Origin: JBHIKY01 sp042139015
GTDB lineage: Bacteria; Bacillota; Bacilli; Bacillales; Marinococcaceae
DNA length: 64,000 nucleotides
Assembly: GCF_042139015.1 (NCBI RefSeq)
Contig: NZ_JBHIKY010000006.1
Span: 62,001-126,000 of the forward strand
Reading direction: 5' to 3'
Position numbers and translations under genes: made by a program. Shown one piece after another: positions 25,540 through 34,023 of the stretch. The stretch's first letter is position 1. Each line of letters opens with the position of its first letter. The notes under the pieces are model-generated. The model ran no database searches, was not told the origin of the DNA, and saw only the letters and a list, made by a program, of their open reading frames with translations.

Positions 25540-26295
25540 TTGAGATATTTCAACAGCTTCTTAATAGCAGCATTCTTTTTATTTGTTTATATGCTCTCAC
25601 TGGCAAAAGGGAATAATGTTACATCAGAAAAGATTTATTTAAAAAATTTGCCTGAACAATTCAGAGGTCAGAGCATTTTTTTTATTTCGGATATTCATAA
25701 CAGGTTAATTTCAGACAAAATAATAAACAGAGTAAAGGATAAAGCTGAACTCGTTATCATCGGCGGGGACTTAATGGAAAAAAATGTTCCATTGGAGAAA
25801 GTTCGAATAAATGTAAAAAAGTTGACGGAGATAGGGAAAGTACTCTTCGTATGGGGGAATAATGATGGGGAGAACCTGGATGAGGAATTTTCTTCAGTAC
25901 TGCAGAATGAAGGAGTTTTTTTGCTTGAAAACGATTTTTACAAATGGAATATCTCGGGAGAATCTTTATATATAGCCGGTTTAGATGACTGGAGCAGAGG
26001 TAGAGCTAAAACCTCTTTTCTTACAAATCTGCCGGGCCCGTTGATATTGGTAATGCACGATCCTGCTATGACTGCAAGGCTTCCATCAGGGCATTGTATT
26101 CAGTGTGCCTTTACGGGACATACCCATGGAGGACAAATCCGTCTGGGACCGTTAGGGTTACGTGAAAAAGGCGGATGGAAAAACCGAAACGGTATACCAG
26201 TGCTTGTCAGCAGCGGGTATGGGACTACCTGTCTCCCCCTTAGACTGGGCGCCCCCTCTGAAACTCATCTAATTAGTTTGTATGAAAAAGTGTAA
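25540..26295 (+). CDS. ypbG: membrane-anchored metallophosphoesterase (YpbG-like)
   Basis: Calcineurin-type phosphoesterase of 251 residues with an N-terminal membrane anchor (residues 1-20). The two-metal site is visible in FISDIHNR, IIGGDLM, WGNNDGE and GHTHGGQIRLG, with another ligand in LVMHDPAM. I start at TTG 25540, 9 bases after AGAAAGG. A longer frame begins at 25489, inside a likely -10 sequence (TAAAAT), and is rejected. Substrate unknown; relatives act on lipid or nucleotide phosphoesters. It occupies the same neighbourhood as B. subtilis ypbG. Confidence 0.85.
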   Translation: MRYFNSFLIAAFFLFVYMLSLAKGNNVTSEKIYLKNLPEQFRGQSIFFISDIHNRLISDKIINRVKDKAELVIIGGDLMEKNVPLEKVRINVKKLTEIGKVLFVWGNNDGENLDEEFSSVLQNEGVFLLENDFYKWNISGESLYIAGLDDWSRGRAKTSFLTNLPGPLILVMHDPAMTARLPSGHCIQCAFTGHTHGGQIRLGPLGLREKGGWKNRNGIPVLVSSGYGTTCLPLRLGAPSETHLISLYEKV

Positions 26296-26337
26296 TTGCA
26301 AATGCTGTAAATGACGATAGCCGGCGGAGGGACGGAG

Positions 26338-27252
26338 ATGATTAAAAAAGAGGGAAAGTACAATATTAAGGCAATCTCAACGATGCTTGGGATTCAGCCG
26401 GGCACACTGAGGGCATGGGAAAGAAGATATAAAATTGTGGAGCCGGTCAGAAATCAGGCTGGGCACAGATTGTATACCGATGAGCATGTTTCTGTCTTAA
26501 AGTGGCTGCTTGACAAAGTAAACAAAGGATTCACAATAGGTCAGGCAGTGGATTTATTGGAACAGACAAATATAGCAGAAGACGAAGCAGAAACGTTTTT
26601 CCAGGAGGATCAGTCGAATAAGATCGCACAGGAAATTTTACAGGCGCTGCTTGCGTTTAAAGAACAAAAGGCCCATGAGCATATGAATAAAGCATTTGCC
26701 ATGTTCAGTATCGAAAAAGTGGCTATAGACATTTTAGGTGCACTTCTTTATAAAGTCGGTGACATGTGGGAAAAAAAAGAGGTTACTGTAGCCCATGAAC
26801 ACTATGTAACGGCATTTTTACGAACTAAAATAGGTAATATATTTCACAGCTATCCGATTGACGGATTTTTGCCGAAGGTAGTTGCTGTAGCAGGACCGGA
26901 TGAAAAGCATGAACTCGGCTTGATGATATTCACTCTTTTTCTTAGAAGAAAAGGGTTTGAAGTGATTTATTTAGGGGCAGGAATCCCTGAAGAGGATGTA
27001 GTCCACGTTATTCGCGAAGTTGATGCAAAGCTGTTTTTCACATCATGCACCCTCATTGAAAATCTTGATGGGACTTTAACATTAATTGATATGCTTTTAG
27101 AGGAATTTCCATCTTTGAAAATTGGGGCAGGCGGTTTTGCCTTTGATTCAATGCCGGAGCTGCAGAAACAATCCTATAAATCTCAGCTCGTCGGTCCAGC
27201 CAAAGAAGTATGGGAACAGTGGGTTCAACAGTCGATGTTTGAAAAAGGCTGA
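26338..27252 (+). CDS. MerR-type regulator with B12-binding domain (CarH/LitR family)
   Basis: Transcription factor of 304 residues. Residues 8-75 are a MerR helix-turn-helix (YNIKAISTMLGI, TLRAWERRY, AGHRLYTDEHV). A helical B12-cap domain carries W144-x9-E154-H155, the spacing seen in CarH, where it contacts adenosylcobalamin. The Rossmann B12 domain has E189-K-H191-xx-G194, so His191 is the likely lower axial ligand. CarH proteins bind DNA as AdoCbl-bound tetramers in the dark and let go in light. ATG 26338 follows GGAGGGACGG. No carotenoid or other typical target lies adjacent, so the regulon is unknown. Confidence 0.88.
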   Translation: MIKKEGKYNIKAISTMLGIQPGTLRAWERRYKIVEPVRNQAGHRLYTDEHVSVLKWLLDKVNKGFTIGQAVDLLEQTNIAEDEAETFFQEDQSNKIAQEILQALLAFKEQKAHEHMNKAFAMFSIEKVAIDILGALLYKVGDMWEKKEVTVAHEHYVTAFLRTKIGNIFHSYPIDGFLPKVVAVAGPDEKHELGLMIFTLFLRRKGFEVIYLGAGIPEEDVVHVIREVDAKLFFTSCTLIENLDGTLTLIDMLLEEFPSLKIGAGGFAFDSMPELQKQSYKSQLVGPAKEVWEQWVQQSMFEKG

Positions 27253-27344
27253 ATAACTAATTCTCACCGATACGAGAGTTTTAGAATACAGTATAAAAAG
27301 AAAAAAACTTCCATTTAGTGAGATGAGCCCGGGAGGATACAAAC

Positions 27345-27908
27345 ATGGAACTCTACAGTTGGGCGGATGAGTCAGTTAAAGTGCTTGTCACAAAGAAAGA
27401 ACTCAATCGTGCTGGTATAGATATGGAATGTAATTTTGGAGAAGAAGAAGCTGCAGAGAATTTTTTTCATAAACTATTTAATATTGTACGAAGTCATTTT
27501 TTGATTCCTGCTGATTGCAATATGGATGCAGAAATGGAGGAAACGGAAGACGGGGCGGTTATTTTTTATATGCATTTTTATGATGAACTGGGTAATATTA
27601 TATCCTTGAATCATCGAGCCGGTTCTTGGAATCGCTCCATCATCATCCGGTTTGTCAACATGGAAAACATTCACGCATTTGCAGAGCTGGCGAGAAATGA
27701 AGGCTTGAAGGGCGGAGCTCTTTATGAGTGGTATCCGTGTTTTTATTTGTCCATTCCACTGCCAGCTAATGCAGCGAAAAAAGAAAAAGTGATTGCCCTG
27801 GCAGAAGAATATGGAGAGAGAACACGCATTTCAGTGGAGACTTTAAATAAAAAAGCACAGCGTGTCATATCAAAATCCGCTTTACATGAACTGCAGATCC
27901 GTAAATAA
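27345..27908 (+). CDS. ypbH: MecA/YpbH-family adaptor protein
   Basis: Protein of 187 residues resembling the MecA/YpbH adaptors that hand proteins to the ClpC protease. The N-terminal block VKVLVTKKELNRAGID near residues 10-26 matches the family start, and the C-terminal half has the adaptor-like FVNMENIHAFAELARNEG and SALHELQIRK segments. Its position between ypbG and gudB is that of ypbH in B. subtilis, though here a CarH-type gene intervenes. Divergence from MecA is considerable; I rely on position as well as pattern. Confidence 0.72.
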   Translation: MELYSWADESVKVLVTKKELNRAGIDMECNFGEEEAAENFFHKLFNIVRSHFLIPADCNMDAEMEETEDGAVIFYMHFYDELGNIISLNHRAGSWNRSIIIRFVNMENIHAFAELARNEGLKGGALYEWYPCFYLSIPLPANAAKKEKVIALAEEYGERTRISVETLNKKAQRVISKSALHELQIRK

Positions 27909-28041
27909 GAAAATCTCTTCACTCTTTATCTGTGGGACCAATTTCTGCTTTTTATGGAAATGAAAAATATTATTCTTTATAGTAGTAGGTAAGGTGCACA
28001 AGAATGCTGATAAAGCAAATTGCCGCAGGGGTGAATAAAGA

Positions 28042-29331
28042 ATGACAGATCATAAAAATAAGAATGCAGGTAATGAACAGATGAAAGAGCCTGAGAATTT
28101 GGATGTGCTGACATCGACGCAGACTGTTATATATGATGCTTTGAACAAATTAGGATATCCGCAGGAAGTATATGAGCTGATGAAGGAGCCCCTGCGTCTG
28201 CTTACGGTCAGAATTCCAATACGGATGGATGATGGAACTACGAAGGTGTTTACAGGTTACAGAGCACAGCACAATGATTCAGTTGGACCGACGAAAGGCG
28301 GGGTTCGCTTCCACCCTGACGTTACAGAAAAAGAAGTAAAGGCACTCTCCATTTGGATGTCCTTAAAAGCCGGAATTGTTGACCTACCATATGGTGGTGG
28401 AAAAGGAGGCATTGTCTGTGATCCAAGGCAGATGTCGTTTCGAGAGCTGGAGCGGCTGAGCCGCGGTTATGTCCGGGCAATTAGTCAGATAGTCGGGCCT
28501 ACGAAAGATATTCCTGCTCCCGATGTGTTTACAAATTCTCAAATTATGGCATGGATGCTGGATGAATACAGCCGAATACGCGAGTTCGATTCTCCCGGGT
28601 TTATTACGGGTAAACCAATCGTGCTTGGTGGTTCGCATGGAAGAGAATCCGCTACCGCAAAAGGTGTAACTATCTGTATTCGTGAAGCAGCAAAGAAAAA
28701 AGGTATGGATATGAACGGGGCAAGGGTAGCTATTCAGGGGTTTGGGAATGCGGGTAGTTTTCTTGCAAAATTTATGCATGATTCTGGAGCGAAAGTTGTC
28801 GGAATAGCAGATGCGTATGGTGCCCTTTATGATGAAGATGGTCTTGATATTGATTATCTTCTTGACAGAAGGGACTCTTTCGGGACCGTTACAAACTTAT
28901 TTAAAGAAAGGCTTACAAATACAGAGGTTCTGGAAGTAGAATGTGACATCCTGGTTCCAGCAGCGATAGAAAATCAGATTACGGAACAAAATGCAGATAA
29001 AATAAAAGCTAAAATCATAGTTGAAGCAGCAAATGGTCCGACAACCTGGAAGGCAACCCAAATCCTGAATGAACGGGACATTCTGCTTGTCCCCGACGTG
29101 CTTGCAAGTGCGGGGGGAGTCACGGTGTCCTATTTTGAATGGGTACAAAACAATCAGGGTTATTACTGGACAGAAGAAGAGGTTGAAAAACGGCTGGAAA
29201 AAGTCATGGTCAATTCATTTGAAAATATTTACCGCCTTTCTCAAGGGAGGAAGGTAAATATGAGACTTGCGGCATACATGATCGGTGTCAGGAAAATGGC
29301 CGAAGCATCGCGATTTAGAGGGTGGATCTAA
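28042..29331 (+). CDS. gudB: glutamate dehydrogenase
   Basis: Catabolic NAD-type glutamate dehydrogenase of 429 residues, interconverting glutamate and 2-oxoglutarate plus ammonia. Substrate-binding block KGGVRFHPDV near residue 92, catalytic Lys in PYGGGKGGI near 118, and dinucleotide motif IQGFGNAGSF near 232 are all present. It is intact: I see no duplication in the active-site region such as the one that silences gudB in laboratory B. subtilis. GGGGTGA precedes the start. A terminator follows at 29344. Confidence 0.95.
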   Translation: MTDHKNKNAGNEQMKEPENLDVLTSTQTVIYDALNKLGYPQEVYELMKEPLRLLTVRIPIRMDDGTTKVFTGYRAQHNDSVGPTKGGVRFHPDVTEKEVKALSIWMSLKAGIVDLPYGGGKGGIVCDPRQMSFRELERLSRGYVRAISQIVGPTKDIPAPDVFTNSQIMAWMLDEYSRIREFDSPGFITGKPIVLGGSHGRESATAKGVTICIREAAKKKGMDMNGARVAIQGFGNAGSFLAKFMHDSGAKVVGIADAYGALYDEDGLDIDYLLDRRDSFGTVTNLFKERLTNTEVLEVECDILVPAAIENQITEQNADKIKAKIIVEAANGPTTWKATQILNERDILLVPDVLASAGGVTVSYFEWVQNNQGYYWTEEEVEKRLEKVMVNSFENIYRLSQGRKVNMRLAAYMIGVRKMAEASRFRGWI

Positions 29332-29343
29332 TTTTATTTGTAT

Positions 29344-29380
29344 AAGCCGGCTTCCGGGTTTCTCCGGCGCGGCTTTTTTT
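29344..29380 (+). terminator. terminator of gudB
   Basis: AAGCCG...CGGCTT outer stem with inner CCGG pairs, followed by seven T. Confidence 0.85.
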
Positions 29381-29456
29381 GATTTAATTATTCTTTAGTA
29401 AAGAATGGAAGTATACAAGAGGAAAGTTTTTCATTAGAAAGGAAGAGTTTATCAAG

Positions 29457-30443
29457 GTGGTACAACAGGAAAGCGTTATAATCATAGGAGCTGGCCCTTG
29501 TGGACTTTCTGCTGCAATAGAGCTTCAAAAAGCTGGGGTCGAACCGCTCGTTATTGAAAAAGATAATATTGTTCATTCTATTTATAATTATCCTTTGCAT
29601 CAAACCTTTTTCAGTTCGAGTGATAAACTGGAAATAGGAGGATTTCCGTTTCCATCCAACGGACGCAAGCCTGTCAGACAGGAGGCGCTGGTGTATTACC
29701 GCAAAGTCGCTTTAAAGAGAAATATCCGTATAGCCTCTTTTGAAGAGGTTACGGCTCTCTGCAGGAATTCAGGCTGCTTTTTTGTTGATACGAGAAAAAA
29801 AACAGGAGAATCACACCATTATTCTGCCAACCAAGTGGTGATTGCCACAGGTTATTTCAACAACCCCAATTATATGAATATTGAAGGCGAGGACCTTTCT
29901 CATGTAAATCATTATTTCCGTGATGGACATCCTTATTTCAAGAAAAATGTAGTCATCATCGGCGGGAAAAATTCTGCTGTAGATGCTGCGCTCGCATTAG
30001 AGCAGGCAGAAGCAAACGTGACACTGCTTTATCGGGGTGAAAGCTTCACCGATACGGTAAAGCCTTGGATACTGCCTGATTTAAATGCATTAATTAGAGA
30101 TAATAAAGTAATGGTTCATTTCAGAGCGGAGGTCAGCAAAATAACAAATACTGAGGTCCATTACATACAGGATCAAATGGTCAAAGCAGTCCCTGCGGAT
30201 GCGGTTTTTTCCATGACAGGCTATCACCCTGACCAGACTCTATTGAAAAGCTCAGGTGCCTCTGTCAATGTTCAGACAGGTAAGCCAGTTTTTAATGAAG
30301 ATACAATGGAAACGGACGTTAAGGGCCTGTTTATTGCTGGAGTGATTGCTGCAGGAATAGATGCTAATGAAATCTTTATAGAAAATGGAAGATTCCACGG
30401 AGAGAAAATTGCAGAAGAAATTCGAAAGCAGACCCAGAATTAA
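29457..30443 (+). CDS. ypdA: YpdA-type bacillithiol-disulfide reductase
   Basis: FAD/NADPH oxidoreductase of 328 residues that reduces oxidised bacillithiol. The FAD motif IIIGAGPCGLSAAIEL is at residue 8, the NADPH motif VVIIGGKNSAVDAALAL near 165, and the second FAD-binding block is GLFIAGVIAAGIDANEIFIENGR near 285. It lacks a CxxC redox pair, as YpdA proteins do. Start is GTG 29457 with AAGGAAGAG upstream. Adjacent to gudB as in B. subtilis. Confidence 0.92.
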   Translation: MVQQESVIIIGAGPCGLSAAIELQKAGVEPLVIEKDNIVHSIYNYPLHQTFFSSSDKLEIGGFPFPSNGRKPVRQEALVYYRKVALKRNIRIASFEEVTALCRNSGCFFVDTRKKTGESHHYSANQVVIATGYFNNPNYMNIEGEDLSHVNHYFRDGHPYFKKNVVIIGGKNSAVDAALALEQAEANVTLLYRGESFTDTVKPWILPDLNALIRDNKVMVHFRAEVSKITNTEVHYIQDQMVKAVPADAVFSMTGYHPDQTLLKSSGASVNVQTGKPVFNEDTMETDVKGLFIAGVIAAGIDANEIFIENGRFHGEKIAEEIRKQTQN

Positions 30444-30459
30444 TCTGCGTCTGCTTTAT
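30425..30459 (+). terminator. hairpin overlapping the ypdA stop
   Basis: AAAGCAGAC...GTCTGCTTT with inner AGA/TCT pairs; the ypdA stop codon is in the loop. Followed by a T-rich stretch. Confidence 0.7.
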
Positions 30460-30601
30460 TGTTTAATAAATATTAAGGCAGTTGATGGTTGAAAATCAAA
30501 ACTATTGCATATCTGCGAAACGCTTCCGCTTTCTCCAGAGAGGCGGGGATGTAACCAATACGATTTTTTTAGAAATTCCGGCAGCCCGGCTGGCCCAATC
30601 A

Positions 30602-31579
30602 TCATTGAAGCTGTTCAAAGGTGTGTTGAAGTTTATATTTATCTAAATTTACTGAAAGAGCAGCCAGTAATTTTAAGCGGGCTTTAGGGCCGGTGAGGCC
30701 GTTCGAAAATATGATGCCCATTTCCTTTAACCGGCGGCCGCCGCCTTCATAGGAATAGGTGTCCTGTACGATACCGCTGAAGGAACGTGACACCAGTACA
30801 ATGGGTATACCGCGGTCGAGTACCTCTTTTAATGGCATTAACAGAGCAGGGGGCACATTCCCCTGGCCGAGAGCCTCCAGCACGAGTCCATCGAAGCGCT
30901 GCGATATAAAATGACGAAAACTATCTTCTTCCATTCCTGCGTAACATTTAATCAATAGAACTTTTTTTGAAAGTTTTGACACTGGAAAATGATCTCTTTT
31001 TACAGGTTTTCTTGGAAAGAGAATTCCTCGTTTAGTTATCAATCCCACTGGGCCATAAGGCGGGCTTTGAAAGGTCGCTATGTTAGAAGAATGTGTTTTA
31101 GTCACGTGCTCTGCCGTGTGTATTTCATCGTTCATAACGACGAGTACTCCCATACCCCTTGCATTATCTGAAGCAGCTGTCCGTATGGAGGAAACAAAAT
31201 TGTGAGGTCCGTCGGGGCTTATTTCGTTGCTCGAACGCATTGCGCCTGTAATGACGATTGGATACTCGTCATGATGCAGCAGATCAAGCATATAGGCAGT
31301 CTCCTCAAGAGTGTCGGTGCCGTGAGAGATCACTACACCATCTGCCGGCTTGTCCGCCATACATTGTTCTATGAAGCGAAATAAATCCATCATATGTGCC
31401 GGAGTAATATGGGGTGAGGGCAGATGTAAAAAGGAATGTACACTAATATTTGCGAATTCTGCAGCAATTTCCTCCCATTCGTGGAGTGGATTCTTTGTGT
31501 CAGGAGAGACATCTCCGGTAGTTTTGTTCTCTTTCATAGAAATGGTGCCGCCTGTGTGAATCACTAAGATATTATTCAA
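30602..31579 (-). CDS. ansA: L-asparaginase (AnsA/type I-like)
   Basis: Cytosolic asparaginase of 325 residues. The first catalytic Thr is in HTGGTISM near residue 8 and the second in SHGTDTLEETAY near 86-97, with the conserved Lys in ITGAMRSSNE replaced context-wise by Arg-Ser, a feature to verify. VLEALGQGNVPP near 230 is a further family block. Start is TTG 31579 behind GGGAGGG. It is transcribed opposite to the surrounding genes and interrupts the ypdA-prsW adjacency of B. subtilis, so it is a local insertion. Confidence 0.9.
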   Translation of the reverse strand: MNNILVIHTGGTISMKENKTTGDVSPDTKNPLHEWEEIAAEFANISVHSFLHLPSPHITPAHMMDLFRFIEQCMADKPADGVVISHGTDTLEETAYMLDLLHHDEYPIVITGAMRSSNEISPDGPHNFVSSIRTAASDNARGMGVLVVMNDEIHTAEHVTKTHSSNIATFQSPPYGPVGLITKRGILFPRKPVKRDHFPVSKLSKKVLLIKCYAGMEEDSFRHFISQRFDGLVLEALGQGNVPPALLMPLKEVLDRGIPIVLVSRSFSGIVQDTYSYEGGGRRLKEMGIIFSNGLTGPKARLKLLAALSVNLDKYKLQHTFEQLQ

Positions 31580-31684
31580 CGTTCATGCCCTCCCTTTCAA
31601 TATTCTCCTACTATCTTAATCTTTCTTTTACTGTCTGAAAATACCGTGTTACGATAAAAGCGGTCTAGAAGGGGCGGATGCGAG

Positions 31685-32353
31685 GTGATTGCACTAATAA
31701 CGGCTGCACTGGCGCCTGCTGTTGCACTGTTAAGTTACTTTTTTTTAAAAAACAAATATGAAAGAAATACCGCCTGGCAGGTAATGCGCTCTTTTATCAT
31801 GGGTGTTTTGTTAGTGTTTCCGATAATGGTTTTACAGTATGCACTCCGGACAGAGGGAGTACTAACAGAAGAGTGGCAGGAAGCATTAGCGGGGGCAGCT
31901 CTTCTGGAAGAATTTTTTAAATGGTTTTTACTTTATTTTCTTGTTTACCGGTTCGCGGAATTCAGGACCAGGTATGATGGAATTGTATATGGAGTTGCCC
32001 TTTCGCTTGGTTTCGCCACTGCAGAAAATGTTTTATACTTAATGGCAGTTGGCATAGATTATGCCTTTGGAAGAGCAGTCCTTCCCGTTTCCAGTCATGC
32101 ACTGTTCGGGGTAGTAATGGGTTATTATTTCGGATGTGCCCGTTTTCCGGAGAAAAGAAGCTCCGTTTTTTGGATCATTTCTGCGCTGGTACTGCCTATT
32201 GTTTTACACGCTGTATACGATTTGATATTATTAACTACTCATGAAAATATTTTAATAATGATGGTGCCATTTATGTTTTTCCTTTGGTGGTTCGCCTTAT
32301 CTAAAACTAAGCATGCCAATAAAACGCCGCAGAAAAAGGGGATGGAAGCTTGA
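31685..32353 (+). CDS. prsW: PrsW-type site-1 intramembrane protease
   Basis: Polytopic membrane protease of 222 residues. In B. subtilis PrsW makes the first cut in the anti-sigma factor RsiW, activating sigma-W under envelope stress. The catalytic Glu pair is in ALLEEFFKWF near residue 77, and further family blocks are FATAENVLYL and SSHALFGVVMGYYFG. About six hydrophobic helices are visible. Start is GTG 31685 with AAGGGGCGG upstream. RsiW itself is not in the window. Confidence 0.92.
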   Translation: MIALITAALAPAVALLSYFFLKNKYERNTAWQVMRSFIMGVLLVFPIMVLQYALRTEGVLTEEWQEALAGAALLEEFFKWFLLYFLVYRFAEFRTRYDGIVYGVALSLGFATAENVLYLMAVGIDYAFGRAVLPVSSHALFGVVMGYYFGCARFPEKRSSVFWIISALVLPIVLHAVYDLILLTTHENILIMMVPFMFFLWWFALSKTKHANKTPQKKGMEA

Positions 32354-32514
32354 CTGTCAACATCCGTTATAAAGTTGTGATCCGCTGCCCAAAATGTAGT
32401 GAAAAATATATTCTCCGTGGAAAACACAATGCAGAAGGCGAACTGGAGACTGGTTTTAAACGATGTGTGTGCGGAAACGAAACAGATTTATTAATCGACA
32501 TTTCTCCAGAATAA
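32350..32514 (+). CDS. small zinc-ribbon protein, 54 residues
   Basis: A TTG start overlaps the prsW stop by four bases (TTGA) and opens a 54-codon frame. It has a CPKC pair near residue 13 and a CVC pair near residues 39-41, suggesting a single zinc site. A basic middle region lies between them. Family not recognised. The start lies 7-8 bases after AAAAGGGGA within prsW. Translational coupling to the protease gene suggests a linked role, which is inference. Confidence 0.65.
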   Translation: MTVNIRYKVVIRCPKCSEKYILRGKHNAEGELETGFKRCVCGNETDLLIDISPE

Positions 32515-32531
32515 TTCTAAATTAATTATTG

Positions 32532-32570
32532 GAAAGCTGCGCAGATCGTGAAGATTGCGCTTTTCTTATT
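32532..32570 (+). terminator. possible terminator after prsW operon
   Basis: AAAGC-GCGCA...TGCGC-TTTT imperfect hairpin with a short T run, just before the SAM leader. Weak. Confidence 0.4.
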
Positions 32571-32621
32571 GCAATTACGACAAATTTCATGTACGGTTTA
32601 ATTACAATTGAAAAATTATTC

Positions 32622-32725
32622 TTATCAAGAGAGATGGAGGGACAGGCCCTAAGAAATCTCAGCAACCAGCTGCTGCGGCGGTCAGGTGCTAAATCCATCA
32701 GACGATTCGTCTGAGAGATGAGAAG
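32622..32725 (+). promoter_or_regulatory. SAM-I (S-box) riboswitch
   Basis: The leader carries the S-box signatures TTATCAAGAGAGATGGAGGGA (32623 onward), GGCCCTAAGAAATCTCAGCAACC and GGTGCTAAATCC, followed by the GAGAGATGAGAAG anti-terminator segment. SAM binding should favour termination at 32752-32781. It controls the metI-yitJ-metH operon. Confidence 0.96.
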
Positions 32726-32751
32726 AAGTGTATGTTTTATCACTTAACAGG

Positions 32752-32781
32752 CCTTCTTCTAACCGGAAGAAGGTTTTATTA
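32752..32781 (+). terminator. S-box expression-platform terminator
   Basis: CCTTCTTC-TAACCG-GAAGAAGG followed by TTTTATT. The 5' arm can alternatively pair with GAGAAGAAG at 32719-32727. Confidence 0.88.
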
Positions 32782-32889
32782 TATTACAGAACATTTAACG
32801 TGCTATTTACTTCAGTGAACCTGTTAGAATTCTGCACAGCAGAATTATACATATATACTATCTTAGACTTAAAAAAGGTGGCTATTGCT

Positions 32890-33993
32890 ATGAACAACAA
32901 TCATCATTTAGATACGAAGCTTGTGCAGGTAGGCAACAAAAAGGATAATCATACGGGAGCTGTCAGTGCTCCGCTTTATTTTTCTACTGCCTATAGACAT
33001 GAGGGCATCGGTCAGTCGACAGGCTTCGATTACTCAAGAACCGGCAATCCGACAAGATTGATATTAGAAGAAGCTATCGCTGAGCTTGAGGGTGGTTCTA
33101 AAGGTTTTGCCTTAAGCTCCGGCATGGCAGCGATACAGACATTATTTGCATTGTTTAATCAGGGCGACGAGATTCTAGCATCACAGGATCTTTATGGAGG
33201 AACGTATCGTCTATTTGAGGAAGGCTGGAAAAACTGGGGCGTCCCTATTCAATACGGGGACCCGCGTAATCTGCAGGCTTTCGCTGAGAAAATAAACGGC
33301 CGCACAAAGGCTCTTTTTATAGAAACACCTACTAATCCTCTGATGCAGGAAGCAGATATTCCTGCCCTTGCCGCAATAGCAGAAGAACACAATTTGCTGC
33401 TGATCGTTGACAATACTTTTTATACTCCTCTGCTGCAGCAGCCGCTGAAAATGGGTGCTGATATAGTTTTACACAGTGCCTCTAAGTATCTCGGGGGTCA
33501 TAATGATGTGATTGCCGGATTAATTGCTGCTAAGGACGAAGCTATTTGTGAACAAATTAATGCCTTTCATAATGGTATGGGCACAATTCTTTCTCCAATG
33601 GATTCCTGGCTGTTAATGCGCGGCATGAAAACGCTGGCACTGAGAATGGAAAAACATACGGAAAATGCCCGGGAAATTGCTGAATTTCTTGAAAAGCACG
33701 ACAAGATTACCGATGTTTTATACCCAGGCAAAGGAGGAATGCTCTCCTTTCGCGTTCAAAATGAGGAATGGGTGGATCCTTTACTGCGGAAGCTGAAGCT
33801 GGTGACTTTTGCTGAAAGCCTTGGCGGAGTTGAAAGTTTTATGACTTATCCTGCAACGCAGACGCATGCAGATGTTCCTGAAGAAGTGAGAATTGCAAAC
33901 GGCGTCTGTAACCGGCTGCTTCGTTTTTCTGTAGGAATAGAAAATGTTGAAGACCTCACCGCAGACCTTGATCAGGCACTCGCTTCACTTTAG
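32890..33993 (+). CDS. metI: cystathionine gamma-synthase / O-acetylhomoserine thiolyase
   Basis: PLP enzyme of 367 residues of the Cys/Met metabolism family. Motifs: SAPLYFSTAYRH and YSRTGNPTR near residues 30-60, FALSSGMAAI near 80, VDNTFYTPL near 175 and the PLP Lys in HSASKYLGGHNDV near 198. B. subtilis MetI has both cystathionine gamma-synthase and O-acetylhomoserine thiolyase activity. Start is ATG 32890 behind AAAGGTGG; the frame could be read from 32728, but that lies inside the riboswitch. No metC follows, so homocysteine may come mainly from direct sulfhydrylation or from a metC elsewhere. Confidence 0.93.
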   Translation: MNNNHHLDTKLVQVGNKKDNHTGAVSAPLYFSTAYRHEGIGQSTGFDYSRTGNPTRLILEEAIAELEGGSKGFALSSGMAAIQTLFALFNQGDEILASQDLYGGTYRLFEEGWKNWGVPIQYGDPRNLQAFAEKINGRTKALFIETPTNPLMQEADIPALAAIAEEHNLLLIVDNTFYTPLLQQPLKMGADIVLHSASKYLGGHNDVIAGLIAAKDEAICEQINAFHNGMGTILSPMDSWLLMRGMKTLALRMEKHTENAREIAEFLEKHDKITDVLYPGKGGMLSFRVQNEEWVDPLLRKLKLVTFAESLGGVESFMTYPATQTHADVPEEVRIANGVCNRLLRFSVGIENVEDLTADLDQALASL

Positions 33994-34023
33994 AACCCGT
34001 AGACAGAAAGGATGAATGAGTAA

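Noticed and set aside
32728..32889. Upstream extension of MetI
   Set aside because: Would be translated from the S-box terminator region; MetI homologues begin near ATG 32890, which has its own ribosome binding site.
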